A stretch of 64,000 bases of DNA, taken from the NCBI GenBank assembly GCA_021234155.1, contig JAJEKV010000003.1, positions 13,203,819 to 13,267,818 of the forward strand, in the 5' to 3' direction. How positions within the stretch are numbered: the first letter of the stretch is position 1; the number at the start of each line of letters is the position of its first letter. The DNA is from Isoetes taiwanensis. Lineage: Eukaryota > Streptophyta > Lycopodiopsida > Isoetales > Isoetaceae. Below the pieces are notes generated by a model. The model searched no databases. It saw nothing but the letters and a program-made list of their open reading frames with translations, and was not told where the DNA came from. Positions 1 through 12,620 of the stretch are shown in pieces. The translations under genes were made by a program, and so were the position numbers.

Positions 1-430
1 CATATGTCTCATAAGCTATAAGTCAAATATATGTCATATGGCATCCGTCTCGTATGTGATAAGTTAGATATATGGCACATAATATATATAATAACATATA
101 TGATGTATGTCTAATATGCCATAAGTCAAATATATTACATGTAAAGTTGAGAGGTATGTCACATTATCGAACTCTTGTGTGTAAAGTGAGAGTCCATGTT
201 TTTATATTACCAGTATTGACGCAATACTGATATTATTATCAGTACTGGTGCTGATAAGTAGCTATTAGTGGGTTCTGCCCTCTATTACATTCCACCCATA
301 TAAGTTCGATAAGGCGGTTATCGGTCTTCGCCTCGACTGATAACCAAAAATGCATAGCCGAGTCGTATATTCGAGGCCATATATTTGGTCACATAGCCAA
401 ATCTAGAGATGAGGCTAAGCACTTGGCGCT
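1..430. repeat. AT-rich dispersed repeat, copy 1
   Basis: This stretch is strongly similar to 4657-5065. Both carry the CATATGTCTCATAAGC start, the ATATATAATAACATATATGA stretch, the GTAAAGTTGAGA block and the GATAAGTAGCTATTAGTGGG block. Both run to an AATCTAGAGA stretch. Copy 1 continues directly into GATGAGGCTAAGC, which in copy 2 is found only after a LINE insertion (at about 9998). The repeat may be an LTR or part of one, but I see no clean TG...CA ends, so I leave it as a repeat. Confidence 0.8.
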
Positions 431-1500
431 AGCGCCCCTGTATGCCAGCTCTTTCATAGCCCTTCATCTCGAATTTGTGTTTTCTTAATTTGTTCCAATT
501 CAATTTGCAGTTGTTTTATGCTGATTTTTCGTAATTCCAGCCACTTACATGAATTGACCAAGTCAAATCCGACCTAGGGACCCATTTCTCGAAGATTTTG
601 GTGGGGATTGGAGCTTGGAATGGCAAGGAAGAGGTCGGGTTTGAGGTTGGAACAGTCAAGGAGCATTTCAACCTGCAAGAAGGGGGATTTTAGTTCAGTT
701 TGGGACTGTTTTGAAGGATTTTTGTCCTACAATCAAAGATTCCTTGAAGTAAGGATGGTGGTTTACCTTCACGTTTTCCTTCCTTTTTTGCTGAAATTCA
801 GTCTTGGAAGCTCTCTACATAAAGGTTGGTTTCATCCCATAATTTTATATCCTTTGGAGGAGTTTTGGGTGTATTAGGGATCCAAAGAAGCAAGAACTGA
901 GTCTTGGGATTGATTTGGAGGTATGCAACAGTCCGGATTCATAGAAGGAAGCACCACATTCGAGTTTCAAATAGGTTGGGGCTGCCCACTAATAGAAAAT
1001 TAGAAGGGGCCATGTTGTTCTTAAGGAAATCAGGGTTCAGACCTTGAATCAGCCCACTCCGGGTCAAATTTGAAGGCGCTTTTGATAAAAGGGTGCTTGG
1101 ACCGATCAAGCGACCATGTTTGAGTAGCCCAATTGAAAAAATTTCCAAAAAACAGGGATTAGGGGTTCTCAGAGTTCGTGTATAGGATCGCCAGATTCCA
1201 TGAAACCACATCATGCAAACACATCATTAAGACTACATCAAGCAAAGGCACTGCAAGAAAGATCTATAAACCATGCTTAGCATTTCTCAGCATTTTGCAC
1301 ATTCTCAAGTATTTGAAACAAAAGATTTGAAAAGTCTTACGACATTTACCTGCTTAACATACCTTATAGCAAAGATATTCTATTAAGCTTTAATATTTCA
1401 CCTCCCGCAGTACCTTCCATGTTTTGCTATCTTATAAGGTTTTGGTGTAAGTATGTAATGCATCACGCTTTAAATTCGATTTTCCATTGATTTATGCAAC
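431..1500. other. no recognisable gene
   Basis: Moderately AT-rich sequence follows repeat copy 1. Short open frames at 608-877 (plus) and 939-1214 (minus) have no motif I recognise, no clear splice partners, and look like chance frames. It is probably the decayed inside of the repeat element that starts the window. Confidence 0.4.
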
Positions 1501-3620
1501 GCCAAGATCATCTTGCCCTTTATTCTAACTTATGTTTTTCCCGCCCCACTTTATCGACTCAAATTGACTCGTTGCCGTGCCAACCTGCCTCCCAAGCTTA
1601 ACCCCGAAATTCGCCTGTCAGCGAACTTGACGACCGGACATGGCGATCAAGGGCAGTTGCCCGCTTGGCGCCTTTACCCTTCCCGCCTGCGTACCCCGAA
1701 CCCCGCTAGTACGCTGGATGCCCGAGAATGGCGTGGCCGTGTAAGGAAAATGCATTTATTTTTTTAACGTTCGCCAGCGAAACCTCTAGCACGCCAGTCG
1801 AATTGGAGGGCTCGCCATTGGGCATCGACCCCTAAGGAAGGCATTTTGTGGACCCCCGTAAGGAAGGCGAACCCCTAAGGAAGCAAGCATTTTTGGGCTG
1901 GGGCACCCCAAGATGCCTTCGTATTATTCGTGCACGCCATACTGGGCGGTAACCCTGTGAAAGGCTATGTCCCCATGATCGGGTACTGACCGGACTCTGT
2001 TCTTTTCCCCGGGACGACATGGAAACTCATCCCTCGCTTACCGCAATGCACTCTTCCTCCCCGCTGTGGAGGGATCGGGATGGAGGGGGACCGCCACCCC
2101 AAACTAGTGGGCGGCGATGGACCAACCATAACCCGGGTGAGATTCCCGTGATCCCGAGGAGCTCATCTAGCCAGCCTCGCCTGGTGGGCAAATGGCTCCC
2201 TCGCCAACCGGGCGGCAATGGCCCGGGCCATCAGAAGAGCATGTGTAGCCGGGGCCTTTCTACAATAACCCCCACCTCAGGCACTTAGCTCCACTGATGC
2301 TACCTTCATGAAAGGTCGGTATCCTCTCACGCCCCGTGCCCGCCGTGGTGGGCCGGCCCCTCATGCAACATGGGCCCCTGGCCCCTCCTAAAAGCCTCCA
2401 AAATTCGTGGGTTAGGACATGCCGCAGCGCGATTGGCCAGAGTGCCTTTGTTTCCTCGTGATCTCAGAATGTTCCGCCTCCAAAGATTCTTGGTTTTGGC
2501 GATCTTTCGACGCCGAAATGCCTCTCACACGCCGGACAAAGACTCGTCGCAATTTGTCGCACTGCGGGTCCTAATGTCCGGCCTGGGCCACCAAAGATCC
2601 TGCATGATGGCTCGATGGTGGCCCTAAGCCCATCACGCCAAAACCGGAAATCCGTGGTCATGGTGTATCTTTGTCAACGGCAAGTACACCTGTGTGCAAA
2701 GGTAAATCCACCTCCTCGGCAAATCTTAGGGGCCTAACCGCTTAACCGAGGTCACCCTTCTAATGAGGCACCAAGTGCCGTGGTAGATTCCCGCAACAAA
2801 ACAAATATCAGAAAACAAAGACACTCAAATGCATTCTAACTGGATAAAAGACAAGGCGAAGTTGGCCATGCATTATTTTACTGCGATGCTACCGAGCAAG
2901 CCCAGATGAGCAGAACGCCGCCTCCGTGCCAAACCGGTAGGGGACGCCATCCATGTCCGTCGGGCGGATCGCCTCCAGTAAGCATATGGCCAAGGAAAAA
3001 TGGAGTAGGAAGGCATGGAAGGCGTACCGCCGACCGCCGCCATTGATGTACCGCCGAGCTAAGGGAAGGCGTGAGAGGAGGATTCGTCTCATGAACCCTA
3101 GACCACAATAAATGCCGCCTCCCATTCTCCGACTGACGTAGTTACTGTGGCACGCTCTCCCATTCTCGACCGACGCGTTGAGAGGGTTCGGCCAATAACC
3201 CAAGAAGGCAATAAATGCATGTTTTCCCTTACATGCTCAAGCATTCTCGCGTACCGCATTCAACCGGTTCGGGGGTTCGGGCCTCCGAACCCTAGGGAGG
3301 CGCCACGCCAGCTTGGACTACCGGCCACGCCACTTGCGGGTCCGCCAGCGACTTAATGCAACTGCTCGCTGGGCTCAATTTTTGGGTTCGCTTTGGGAGA
3401 ACCGTCAAACCGCTTCCCGAGCCGATCGGCACCGTTTTTTCCCCGTGGTCAATGTTCTTTAAAATTTTTGACGCACCCATGACCGCCGACAAGGTGGCTT
3501 GTACCAGAGGGTGATGAAGCGATTCGCATTCTTGATCCGGGATCGCTTTCGGCGTTTGGAGGAATTTGAGAAGCATCGACGATCGAAGTCCCAACCGAGA
3601 TCTTTGTAATCGCAATTATG
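1501..3620. other. GC-rich decayed mobile-element-like region
   Basis: Base composition changes sharply to GC-rich, with many CCG/CGCC runs and overlapping short open frames on both strands. No frame is long or carries a domain motif I can name. The layout at 2700-3400 (end of a broken coding frame, then an A-rich stretch, then GC-rich DNA) resembles the sequence just after gypsy pol at 24.7-25.4 kb, so it may be the 3' end of a related gypsy element. That is an inference from layout, not from aligned sequence. Confidence 0.35.
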
Positions 3621-4299
3621 CAAATAAAAATATTCGAACAAAAACAATGCAAATACAACAACAATTTAAAGCATTATACCACCTATTATCACACAAGCAT
3701 CGCCATCATAGTGTCATTAAAGAAACGCCACAAGGACTAATCGTAATCAATTTGGTGTGTTTGGTGTGCTATCTTTATTGCAGCAGACCTGGAGTATGGG
3801 CCAGATTCCACTAGCTGTCAATGGCATAAAAAATCCTGGCCCAAGCTTCCACGACCAGCAATTTTCTTAGCTCCATGCCATTGCAACAGACCGAAGCTAC
3901 TCGCACCAAAAGGTAGCTAGTTCTAGAATAACATTATTTTTATATCGAATTTCATATAAGATCTTTAAGATATGCAAGCATTTGTGTTGTGTGAATATGG
4001 TTATATTTGGTGTTTGAAAGATGCATAGTCATTCGCTTGTGTGAATGTGATTATATTTGAATTTGAAAGATGCATACTATCATTGGTAGCGAAGTTTGGG
4101 GATCAAACCAAATTTATAAAACTTTGTATTTGCTTTTAAACTTTTTAGTTGCTCTAGAAAAGAAGAAGAAGCAAGTGCTACTAAATGTAAGGAGACCCCA
4201 TCTTATGAAAATGAAAGAGAAACTTGAAATAATAGAGCTGCTAAATTGAAAAGAAAGAGAGATTAGGATATTCATTCTCTGGCAATGTAGAATTCAAAG
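3621..4299. other. AT-rich sequence without gene
   Basis: No coding frame or RNA gene is visible. The sequence carries short direct repeats such as TGTGTGAATGTGGTTATATTTG-like blocks at about 3990-4070, followed by an A/G-rich stretch at 4150-4260. Confidence 0.4.
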
Positions 4300-4800
4300 T
4301 CATGGTCATATGCCCTCATAAGTCATATATATGTCTTTGTACCGCCATATATGAGATATGTCACATGGTATAAGTAATGTCTTATAGCATATGTCTCATA
4401 AGTCTTATATATGTTTTCGTAATGCCATATATAAGATATGTCACATGGCATAGGTAATATCATATAGCATATATGTCCTCATAAATCATATATCGTCATA
4501 TGGTACATATAATGTCATAGAGCATATTCTCATATGTCATAACTTGATATATGTCGATACCATGCTTATGTATGAGATATATTATATGATATATCTAATA
4601 TCATATAATGTCATATAGCATATATTTATCTATGAGATATGTCACGGGTCCATATGGCATATGTCTCATAAGCTATAACACAAATATATGTCACATGGCA
4701 TACGCCCTCATATGTGATAAGTTAGATATATGTCACATAATAATATATATAATAACATATATGACGTATGTCTAATATGCCATGAATCAAGTATATTACA
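4300..4800. repeat. AT-rich tandem repeat, unit roughly 100-120 bp
   Basis: Phrases such as GAGATATGTCACATGG, CATATAGCATAT and CTCATAAGTC(A/T)TATATATG recur four to five times with drift. This gives an imperfect tandem array that runs into the dispersed repeat at 4657. The opening of the window (1-160) is the same kind of sequence. No coding capacity is seen. Confidence 0.65.
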
Positions 4801-5065
4801 TGTAAAGTTGAGACGATGTCACATTATCGAACTCCCGGTGTAAAGTGAGTGTCCTTGTTTTTATATTACCAAAGATTGATTTAGAAATCGATATTATTAT
4901 CGCTTTGGTGCCGATAAGTAGCTATTAGTGGGTTCTCGCCTCGATTACATTCCACCCATATAAGTTCTATAAGGCGGCTATCTGGCCTTCACCGACCGAT
5001 AACTAAAAATGCATGGTCGGCATCGTGATATTCGGAGGCTAGATATTTGGTCACATAGATAAATC
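4657..5065. repeat. AT-rich dispersed repeat, copy 2 (left part)
   Basis: This is the second copy of the repeat at 1-430. It is cut at AATCTAGAGA, and the next piece of the repeat (GATGAGGCTAAGCGCTTGG) resumes at about 9998-10075. Copy 1 at 1-430 serves as the unoccupied site, so the DNA between is an insertion. Confidence 0.8.
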
Positions 5066-5899
5066 TAGAGAATGATTTTTATTTTTATCGCCCAATCGAG
5101 ACCAATCTACTTATGCGCGACCCGTAAGGAGCGCAAAGAAACTTATTATTGTCCGTTAAAAACCCCCACTCGGCGCGGGTTTTCGAGGGAAAACCGCGGG
5201 CGCAATAAGAATGCCGCCAAACTATACAAGTATACATCATCATGAAATAAATGTATATATATGTCGTTAGTGTGCCCGAGGACATACCGATCTCGCATGT
5301 CCATAACCTCCTCGGCGGTATGATCCCAAAGACCCGTGATGGATGTTGTGGCTCAATGTTACATGTAACGGCCCGGCCGTGCCCGACCAACTCAAAGATA
5401 GCGCGGTCCCGATTTGATCATATGATGGGCAACTTTGAAGGGTATGAGATTCATCCTCAATGACTCCCATTTGGCAAAGATTGACAGAGCTCCGCCCCGG
5501 CGTGGCTCACCAATCCATCCGCCTGCCTCAATTCAAGATGATGTGCCCCTATACCTAATGGAGGCAATGAGTCCATTTTTTCATGGGCAAGGGGCACGCA
5601 GTAGCATTGCGTGCCTTGTTCCAATGTGGGATTTATGTGGCGGCCGGGTAGGTGTCCTTTAACATGTTCAAGGGCATTGGCATCCCAAAGCTTGCCTCGG
5701 CCAAGATATTGCCTCGCCTATGGCGACCGCCTCTATTTGCACATGTATGCACCTCGCGTTTCGCACATTCCATCTAGCCAACCATTGAGCTCTTTTTCCC
5801 TCTAGCAGCCTTGAGGCGCGTCATGCCCCATTGTCATGATATAAGCTAGTTTAGGGAGACGAGCATCGCCATATTGACCATCTTCCTGAAAATAGACAA

Positions 5900-7235
5900 T
5901 GTGGCGATCAAGGGCCGCCTCCAAGAGGCAAGAATCTTGTCTCTTGCAGAGAATTTGATATGGGACCGTGGACTTCACCCCTAGTGCTCAGATTTAAGAA
6001 GGCTTTCTCGCACTGCCCCAAGTCATTCCAAGTAGCGAGGGATATTATTGGGCCCCATACTTCAACCCCCGATAAAAGGACAGTTCCACTAAGACCTTGA
6101 ACGGGTGTGACTAATGGGCCCAATCATACAACTCCGCCTATGACTATTGTTTTGCATTGCATATAGTGCCTTCCACCAGCCACCGTAGTCGATGGATGTG
6201 TCCCAAAGGTATAGTAGAAGGAAACCCACTCCCAAATATTTGTATGTGGATGCTACTTCCACATTCTCGGCCTCGATAACTCAAGGAGGGGATCCTACCG
6301 ACGCGAAGATGATATGAAACCACCTTAGTCTTCCGTGTTGACGCCGCATATCCGGGTCCGCTGGACGTAATGTGTCCGTGGCATCGAGATGTCGCTGCAT
6401 GTCCGCCGGTGTGTGTTAGAGGTCCACATCACGCGATATATTAACCGCCCGATGATCCGGTAGAGGAGGTGAGCTCCATCGCCCCCATTATCAGAAGCCA
6501 ACTATCCAATTGATCAATGTAAAGCCCAAACAATGTGGGGAGAGAGGGCATCCCCGACCAAACCCCGATACTACTATCAAATGGTTGGCTTGTCGCCTTC
6601 AACCGACCTCGCATCTTTCATATAGCCTGCATTGCATTCTCGCAAATCTATAGAACCCCCAAATATTGCAATTCGCCCATAGTTTTTCCCCGAGGCACAA
6701 AGGTTAAACGCCGCGAAAAATCCACAAAGCAACAATATAGATCCCGATGGCGTTCCTCGCTATCTTCAACCGTAGTTCGCAACGGAAGATGTGGTCAATG
6801 GTTGAGTGCCGGTCCTCAATCCCCGCCTCGTGAGGGCCCACACCTTCCGCCGCCGCTCTTCGCCAATCGCCGCCGAATCCCAAAGAAGCGTTTTTTTGCA
6901 AACACCGAACTACCATGATTGTTCGGTAATTAGTCGGGCAAAGCAGGGTCACCGCCTTATAGATGCAAACAACTCGCTATTGGTCCACTCCACCGAAGCC
7001 TTTCCCAGAATGCCTTGTTGAACAAGGCGGTTAGCACCGGTATTATGGACGGCCCCGCCCACTTAAGCAATTTCCGCCGCATACCATCCGTGTCCGTGGC
7101 TTTCCCATTGGCAAGACGCCGTAAGCCTTGTTCCACGCCCGACCGCGTGATTTCCAAAGATCGACCTTCTTGCAGGGGTAACGCCGCATGTGCACCCCGA
7201 GGGTCGAGATAGTCTGTTGTAAGTATTGCCTCCAC
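5900..7235 (-). pseudogene. LINE reverse transcriptase and C-terminal region, broken
   Basis: The clearest segment is at 6957-7235 on the minus strand. It reads LRRLANGKATDTDGMRRKLL, followed by a PSIIPVLTALFNKAFW stretch, which is the N-terminal part of a LINE reverse transcriptase. A GCPLSP-type segment appears near 6530-6550. At 5908-6123 the frame VLLSGVEVWGPIISLATWN matches the region after the LINE RT palm. I could not find an intact Y/F-A-D-D box between them, and frames change repeatedly. At 5270-5470 a DESHTLQSCPSYDQI segment resembles the terminal Cys/His tail of this LINE type. Confidence 0.75.
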
Positions 7236-7659
7236 CGCCGGGAGTGATATTCCCCGTGGGTTGTACTAGCTTAAGAACCCTTCGCCGTAAGGTTCGGGGT
7301 GACGCTCCGTGAGGTAAAACAATTCCCCTTTGATGCACCGCAATGTACCCGCTTTTAGCTTTAAGGAAGACGCTGATCGCCGGACCGCATGTGGGCGTAA
7401 AGGTGGTCCGACTTGGCGGAGCCGCTTGTGTTCCTTTGCACTCGTGATCAAACCATTGATTACGAGGGTCGGTTGTGTTCTTGAGGCCCATCGCGCTTTA
7501 TCCCAAAGCAGCCCAAGTAGCCCTAAGCACATCACCACCACCCTACCAATTGCTGTTCTAATGTAGGATATTGCAAAATTTTTGTCGTCATCTATAAGCA
7601 TCCGGGCATAAGCCCCACATGTTCATAATCCAATCGCAATGAGGCATGTGAGGAGTTGT

Positions 7660-8490
7660 TGCACCGGGTTCGCGACAACCCCGTCAAGCCAACTTCAAGT
7701 AAAGTGGTAAGTGGTCCGAAATCGACCTCTTCATCCCTATTAGTTGTTCCCACCGAAGTGCTTGACAACATGCATATCCCTACTGTGCACCGCATATAGT
7801 TCACCACACTAGATCTTCCCCCCTCGTTTTCCTCGTTTACAAGTGCTTCTCGCGGTGGATCGGCCATTGTGCCACCCATTGCAGACACCGTGTCAAAGAT
7901 ACCACGAGCAAAAGCAATTGTCTACCATAACGCATGACCGATTGTCATCCGATGTCCGTGGGTGCCCTTCGCAGGACGCAAAATGCAATATATCGCAAAT
8001 AAGGGATCAAATCTCATGGGTTGTTCTACCCCTGCATGCATTGAAGTCTCCGAGGAGTATGACACTACCCAACCGCTTATGTCGCTTCTATGTCATCATA
8101 TAGATCGACATAGGGGTCCACCATCCACATCCGGAAAGGGGTGTGATAGAAGTTGCTTTCTCGATGTGGAAAGTAGCAAAGCTACCACAAAGAGGGGTCT
8201 GTTATCGCAGTAGCTTTTGCACACGCACCCACAAAATTCGCTTGTGTTTGTCTCCGCCTTGAACAAGGAGAACTGTAAGCAAGGCCGCTCGGTAGTAGCG
8301 TAACCCCCCATGCCCCCGCCTCGCAGGCAATCATTGAAGATTGAGTAGCGCCGGTATCCCGGCAAGTCGGCATATCCTCTCCCATGTTTCCATGAGGAAG
8401 ATGAGATCCATGTCCAAGAATCGAAGTTGAGACTATCTCCCTTCTACCATGGGGACCTTCGACAATTCCCAGAGACCATGCGAGGCACAA
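7660..8490 (-). pseudogene. LINE endonuclease domain (EEP family), broken
   Basis: Reading the minus strand across frames gives the hallmark order of an apurinic/apyrimidinic-type LINE endonuclease. There is an MDLIFLMETW-like metal-binding segment near 8400, ILLGDFNAC (the GDFN motif) at about 8031-8075, and ISDHLPL (the SDH catalytic motif) at about 7690-7735. In intact LINEs this domain nicks target DNA to prime reverse transcription. Several stops and frame changes separate the motifs here, so no enzyme can be made. Immediately downstream (7260-7500, minus) is the linker WFDHECK, which typically follows this domain in plant LINEs. Confidence 0.75.
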
Positions 8491-9997
8491 TTCCTATTTG
8501 TTGGCGCGCGGCAGTGGGGATTCAAAGGGCGCGAGCGTATGGGGATGGGTATGGGAAGCAAAGATGAGATGTGCAAGCAACAAAAGGTGAGGCAACTTGA
8601 GCAGGCGCGGCGGCAGAATGTGCAAAAGCAAAGGGTCCGCCGTGGGCTACCGGAGGGTTAGCAGATTCGAAAGATTTGGCACACCGAAATTTGCATCTTG
8701 CCCCGACCGCCTTTGCGCCCTCCCCGGGCCGCTAATGCTTTTAACTTTGGCCAACTCGCGGCATACGCGGTCTTCTTTGTTGGCTCCGGTCAAAGTCCCT
8801 GGCCCACATGGCGCTCCCTTTAGTCGCCAATCCAGCGGATGGTTACTTTTGGCGATCTCGCACTGCGGAACGCGATTACCCTCGGGCGCAGGGCACGCTA
8901 GATGCCATGGCGCCTCGCCTCTAATAATGTGTACCGGCATGGGGATGCCATTCGAGCAAGAATCAACATTTGCTGCCACAGGTCCTCTTCTGGCCGTGCC
9001 ACGGGATTGCTCAAGGGCTTCTCCGGCCTCGAGCTCGATTGTTAGTCAATCCCAGACAACAAGTTTTTGTCGCCTATAGCATGTGGATGTGGCTTTGGTG
9101 TTGAGGCAGGGTGGCATGAGCCGCTTGGGGATGCAAGAGTAGATCTACTACCGATGCCTCCATCAATTTCTGGTGGACTCAAGGTGAGCAGTGGTCTCTC
9201 CTCCAAGCTCCGGTTTAACTCCCGCCGAAATTGCGTCGTGGTTGTCAATTCACGATGCACCACCGCAATTGCTCATGAGCTCGCATTGAGGCCTTTGCCT
9301 TGTTCAAATGGTCTGAATGTCGCCCCTTCCTTCCGATCTTGAGTCATGGAGCTATGCTCCAGCTTCTAGCAAGCGAGTCCAAAGATAGGGTTCATTGCGA
9401 TGAGGCCACTTCTTGTGTCCGGACCCTAGTTTGAAGGGCTCTCAATCAGACCTGCTCTCTTCAAAAGCGACCTCGACTTTTCGCATCACAAGAGCAGCCT
9501 CCCAGCCCCGATCGGGCTGGGCGGAGATGGTTGCCATTGTCTCTTGCTCAACACGCTGTTTGTCCTATGTCATGGTTTCAATGGCGATGTACAAGGAATC
9601 CATGCGGCCTCGCATGTCGCTAAAGACTATTCTTGTCCTTTTTTTAGAGTGCACTAGGCAAAGGCCATCTTCCAGTCAGAGATGCGGGTCTCCATGCTAG
9701 AAACACGCATTTTTCAAGAGCTACCGCCTCTTGAGCAATTTAAAAGTGAGGCCTCCATTTCTCCGCCAAGCAAGCAATTCGAGCTCATGTGCCCTCGCCA
9801 TTGCTTGAACCTCGCTTCCAAAGGCTCCTCAATTGCCCGGTTTGGTGGTGGTGAAGCACTGATATGGCTTGCCGCTAGGCTAGAGTATCTGTCATATGCC
9901 TGCCGAGCTATGCTTGTTACACGAGACTTTGCCCGCGCTTCTCTTTTCAGTGTGAACCTGTCAATTTTGCCAATGTCATCTGGCCTGCGATTGGGGA

Positions 9998-10080
9998 TGA
10001 GATGAGGCTAAGCGCTTGGGCGCTTGAAGTGCTATGAAGGGCGGCCCTTCATAGCACTTCATAGGCACAAGCCATTATTA
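9998..10080. repeat. AT-rich dispersed repeat, copy 2 (right part)
   Basis: GATGAGGCTAAGC followed by CTTGG and a CTTCATAGCACTTCAT stretch corresponds to 409-480 in copy 1. It resumes the repeat after the LINE. The AGTGCTATGAAGGGC / GCCCTTCATAGCACT pair here is a short inverted repeat (about 10027-10060). Confidence 0.65.
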
Positions 10081-12420
10081 GAGTAAAGTTGAGCCGCCAT
10101 AAAACTCAAGATGAGAGGTATGAGTCCAATGGCTATGTGGAAATATATGGACAGTCAATATGAAGTCAAAACTTCTTCTCAAATTGATGTGCTAGAGAGA
10201 CAACTTAGGAAGCTCAAGTTGCATGAAAAAGAGAGGGACTTCTGAAAGAGGCAAAGGTAGAATTAAAAGTAAAATCCTAGAGGCAGTTTTGCAAGAGGAA
10301 GGTCTAACCAAAGGGAAATGATTTGAAAAGGAATAACAAATTCATGATAGATTCAGGAGCTGAGAAGACCGTGACCTATGATCCAAGTTTGCTCAAGGAG
10401 TGCAAAAGAAAGGAGTTGGACACGCGCAATTAGAAAATGGAGCTTTGCAAAGAATAGAAGACATTGGAGTGCTAGAGCTTTTTGATTTGATGAAAGGTCA
10501 GAGAACTTGAGAAGTACTTTGTGTACCAATTTTGGTCGAATTTAAGTTTTGTTTGCCAATTAGTTGATCTTGGCTATGAGGTCACATTTGGAAAGACTGG
10601 CAAGAGATATAATTGAATATGCATCCATGTACACTTGGCATACTAGAATGTGTCATACAAATACTAGAAATGTGGAGGTTCGCAAAGAAAAAAAAAAAAT
10701 TTGATAATAGCCAAAGATGACAATTCAAAAGAAGATGTGTGCGGGATGCATTCTTGGCAATCGATTTAAAGGTCTATCAAAGGGCTAAAGGCATTCTAGA
10801 TCTAGTCCATACAGATTCAGATGACCCCATAAATGTCACAAGCATGACCGGGCAGAGATATTTCATGACATCTATAGATGATTTTAACAAACAGACAAAA
10901 TGTTATTTCCAAAAGCTAAGGATCAAGCATATGATGCGTTAGCAGATGTACAACTTAAAACAGAAAGAAAGATAAAATGTATACAATCTGATCGAGGTAT
11001 TTATTCAATGAGTTCAAAAATTTCTATGCTAACCATGATATTAGAAGGCAATTGACATGCGTGTTCTCACCCCTCGCAAAATGAAGTAGTCGAGAAAAAA
11101 TAGAACTCTGCTTGATGCAATAAGGTCAATATTGAAATACTCAGGATTACCAAACTTGTGTGGGGTGAAGCAGTAAAGACTGTTGTATATCTTCGAAACT
11201 TGTTACCTACCTCGAATACAAATGGTGCTGCTCCAGAAATGTTATGGTCAGGTAAGATACCCTGCTATGATAATTTAAGGGCATATGGTTGTCTTACATT
11301 TGCACATGTTCCAGAAAAGTTAAGAAAAAAGTTGGATAATAGAGCATATATTACATATCTGGTTGGCTATGATATGAATTCTAAAGCTTATAGAATTTTT
11401 GATCCTGTACAGAGAAAAGTTTGACGAAATACAATGTTACATGATTTCAAATATTAATACCTTAGACGAGGTTGAGAACAATGATACAGGTAAAATAGAA
11501 GAAAAAATTGAAACAGTTGAAAAGGAGAAGGATATGCCGAATTCACTTGATTATTTTTATGATGATGATGAAGATATTATAGTACAAAATGTGAAAGGGG
11601 GTATTTTACATGGAGATGAACAAGGAGGTGAACCAGTGCAAATTCCGCACATGAAAAACCAAAGAAAAAAATAAGGAGAATTGAGGCACAAATCCTTGAT
11701 GATGAAAAATAAGAAATGCTCAAGCTTCATGGCAAAAATGAAGGGGAAGGAGCAAGAGATTTCAGCCTCGTGAAGGTAAAACTTATAATGTGTTTGATAT
11801 TAGAAAACTCAGAGCTGCCAAAAAGTTATCATGAACCAGTTGAATAGGTACATTTGAACTTGTAGATGAGCTTGCAGATAAAAATATTATAAAAAACAAA
11901 TGGGTTTTTCGGGTAAGACCTGGAGATGTGGGAAAGACAAATAAGTTCAAGGCCAGATTAGTGGCATATGGCTTTACACAAAGAAGAGGACAAGACTATG
12001 ATGAAACTTTTTCACCTCTGGTAAAAATAGATAGCCTAAGAGTGCTTCTTGCAATTGCAAACCATGTGACCTAGAAATACATCATATGAAAAGTACAACA
12101 TTTTTAATGCAAAACTTGGCAAGAGGAAATATACCTTAAACAAGCACCAGGGGTTGAAATAGGATATAGGAAAGTATGGAGGTTGAAAAGAGCAGTATAT
12201 AGTTTGAGAAAATCACCAAGGAAATGGTACAAATGTAAGGATAATTATTTGTAAAAGCCGAGATTTGAAAATCAGAATTATAATGGAAAGTTATACAGAT
12301 ATAAAGATGGAGATGATTGGTGCATTATTGCATATTTGTTGATGATAATATTCTGATTGCAAAAAGGAAACAAGGTCTTATACCATTGCAAAAATATTTT
12401 GAACAAAAAGATTTCAATTA
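10081..12420 (+). pseudogene. Ty1/copia retrotransposon polyprotein, decayed
   Basis: In order on the plus strand: the end of gag (10160-10330, charged helical residues), protease with MIDSGAEKTV (D-S-G active-site type) near 10343, and the pre-integrase Zn motif around HTRMCHTNTRN near 10630. Integrase follows at 10740-11425 (DLVHTDSDDP; later LWSGKIP and YGCLTFAHVP). Then come an acidic hinge (11400-11690) and reverse transcriptase at 11860-12370 with KARLVAYGFTQ, YDETFSPLVK and QAPGVE. The N-terminal gag and the RNase H end are missing, and stops and frameshifts run throughout. The element would have made a gag-pol precursor for RNA-mediated transposition. The copy is dead. Confidence 0.85.
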
Positions 12421-12606
12421 ATGTATCTCAAAGAGCTAAAAAATTTCTATGGTTCTCGTGGATAAAGATTTCTATTCTAGTTTGCAATCATCAGCACTAA
12501 CTAGGTAATTTACAAACATTAAGAATAGTAAAAAAGGAATCTCTATTCCAGCTTTGCAATCTCCAAATACTAATCTGATGACTTTGTAAATGTCAAGAAT
12601 AGCCGT
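12421..12606 (-). repeat. two imperfect ~60-bp repeats beside a primer-binding site
   Basis: TCTATTCTAGTTTGCAATC... and TCTATTCCAGCTTTGCAATC... are two diverged copies, each ending in AAGAATAG. They lie just inside the primer-binding site of a minus-strand LTR element, so they are probably its leader region. Confidence 0.45.
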
Positions 12607-12618
12607 GCTTTGATACCA
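12607..12618 (-). other. primer-binding site for initiator-Met tRNA
   Basis: On the minus strand the sequence reads TGGTATCAAAGC, the common plant retrotransposon primer-binding site complementary to the 3' end of initiator methionine tRNA (usual form TGGTATCAGAGC). It lies two bases from an LTR end. Confidence 0.8.
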
Positions 12619-12620
12619 AT

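Larger units (their letters stand above)
5066..9997 (-). mobile_element. degenerate LINE (non-LTR retrotransposon), minus strand
   Basis: The boundaries come from comparison with the uninterrupted repeat copy at 1-430. The left end is A/T-rich (a weak poly(A) in minus orientation) and the flanks share GAGA, which suggests a very short target-site duplication. In minus-strand order the element holds an ORF1-like coiled-coil region (about 9997-8650), an apurinic-type endonuclease, a reverse transcriptase, the usual LINE C-terminal region and a C-rich tail near 5270-5470. All frames are broken by stops and frameshifts, so it is not autonomous. The GC-rich codon use contrasts with the AT-rich DNA it sits in. 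Confidence 0.8.

Noticed and set aside
2019-2661. Overlapping GC-rich open frames on both strands
   Set aside because: Both strands are open because stop codons are rare in GC-rich DNA. No motif supports either frame.
8597-9079. 160-codon plus-strand frame
   Set aside because: It is antisense to the ORF1/endonuclease part of the minus-strand LINE, and its composition follows from that.
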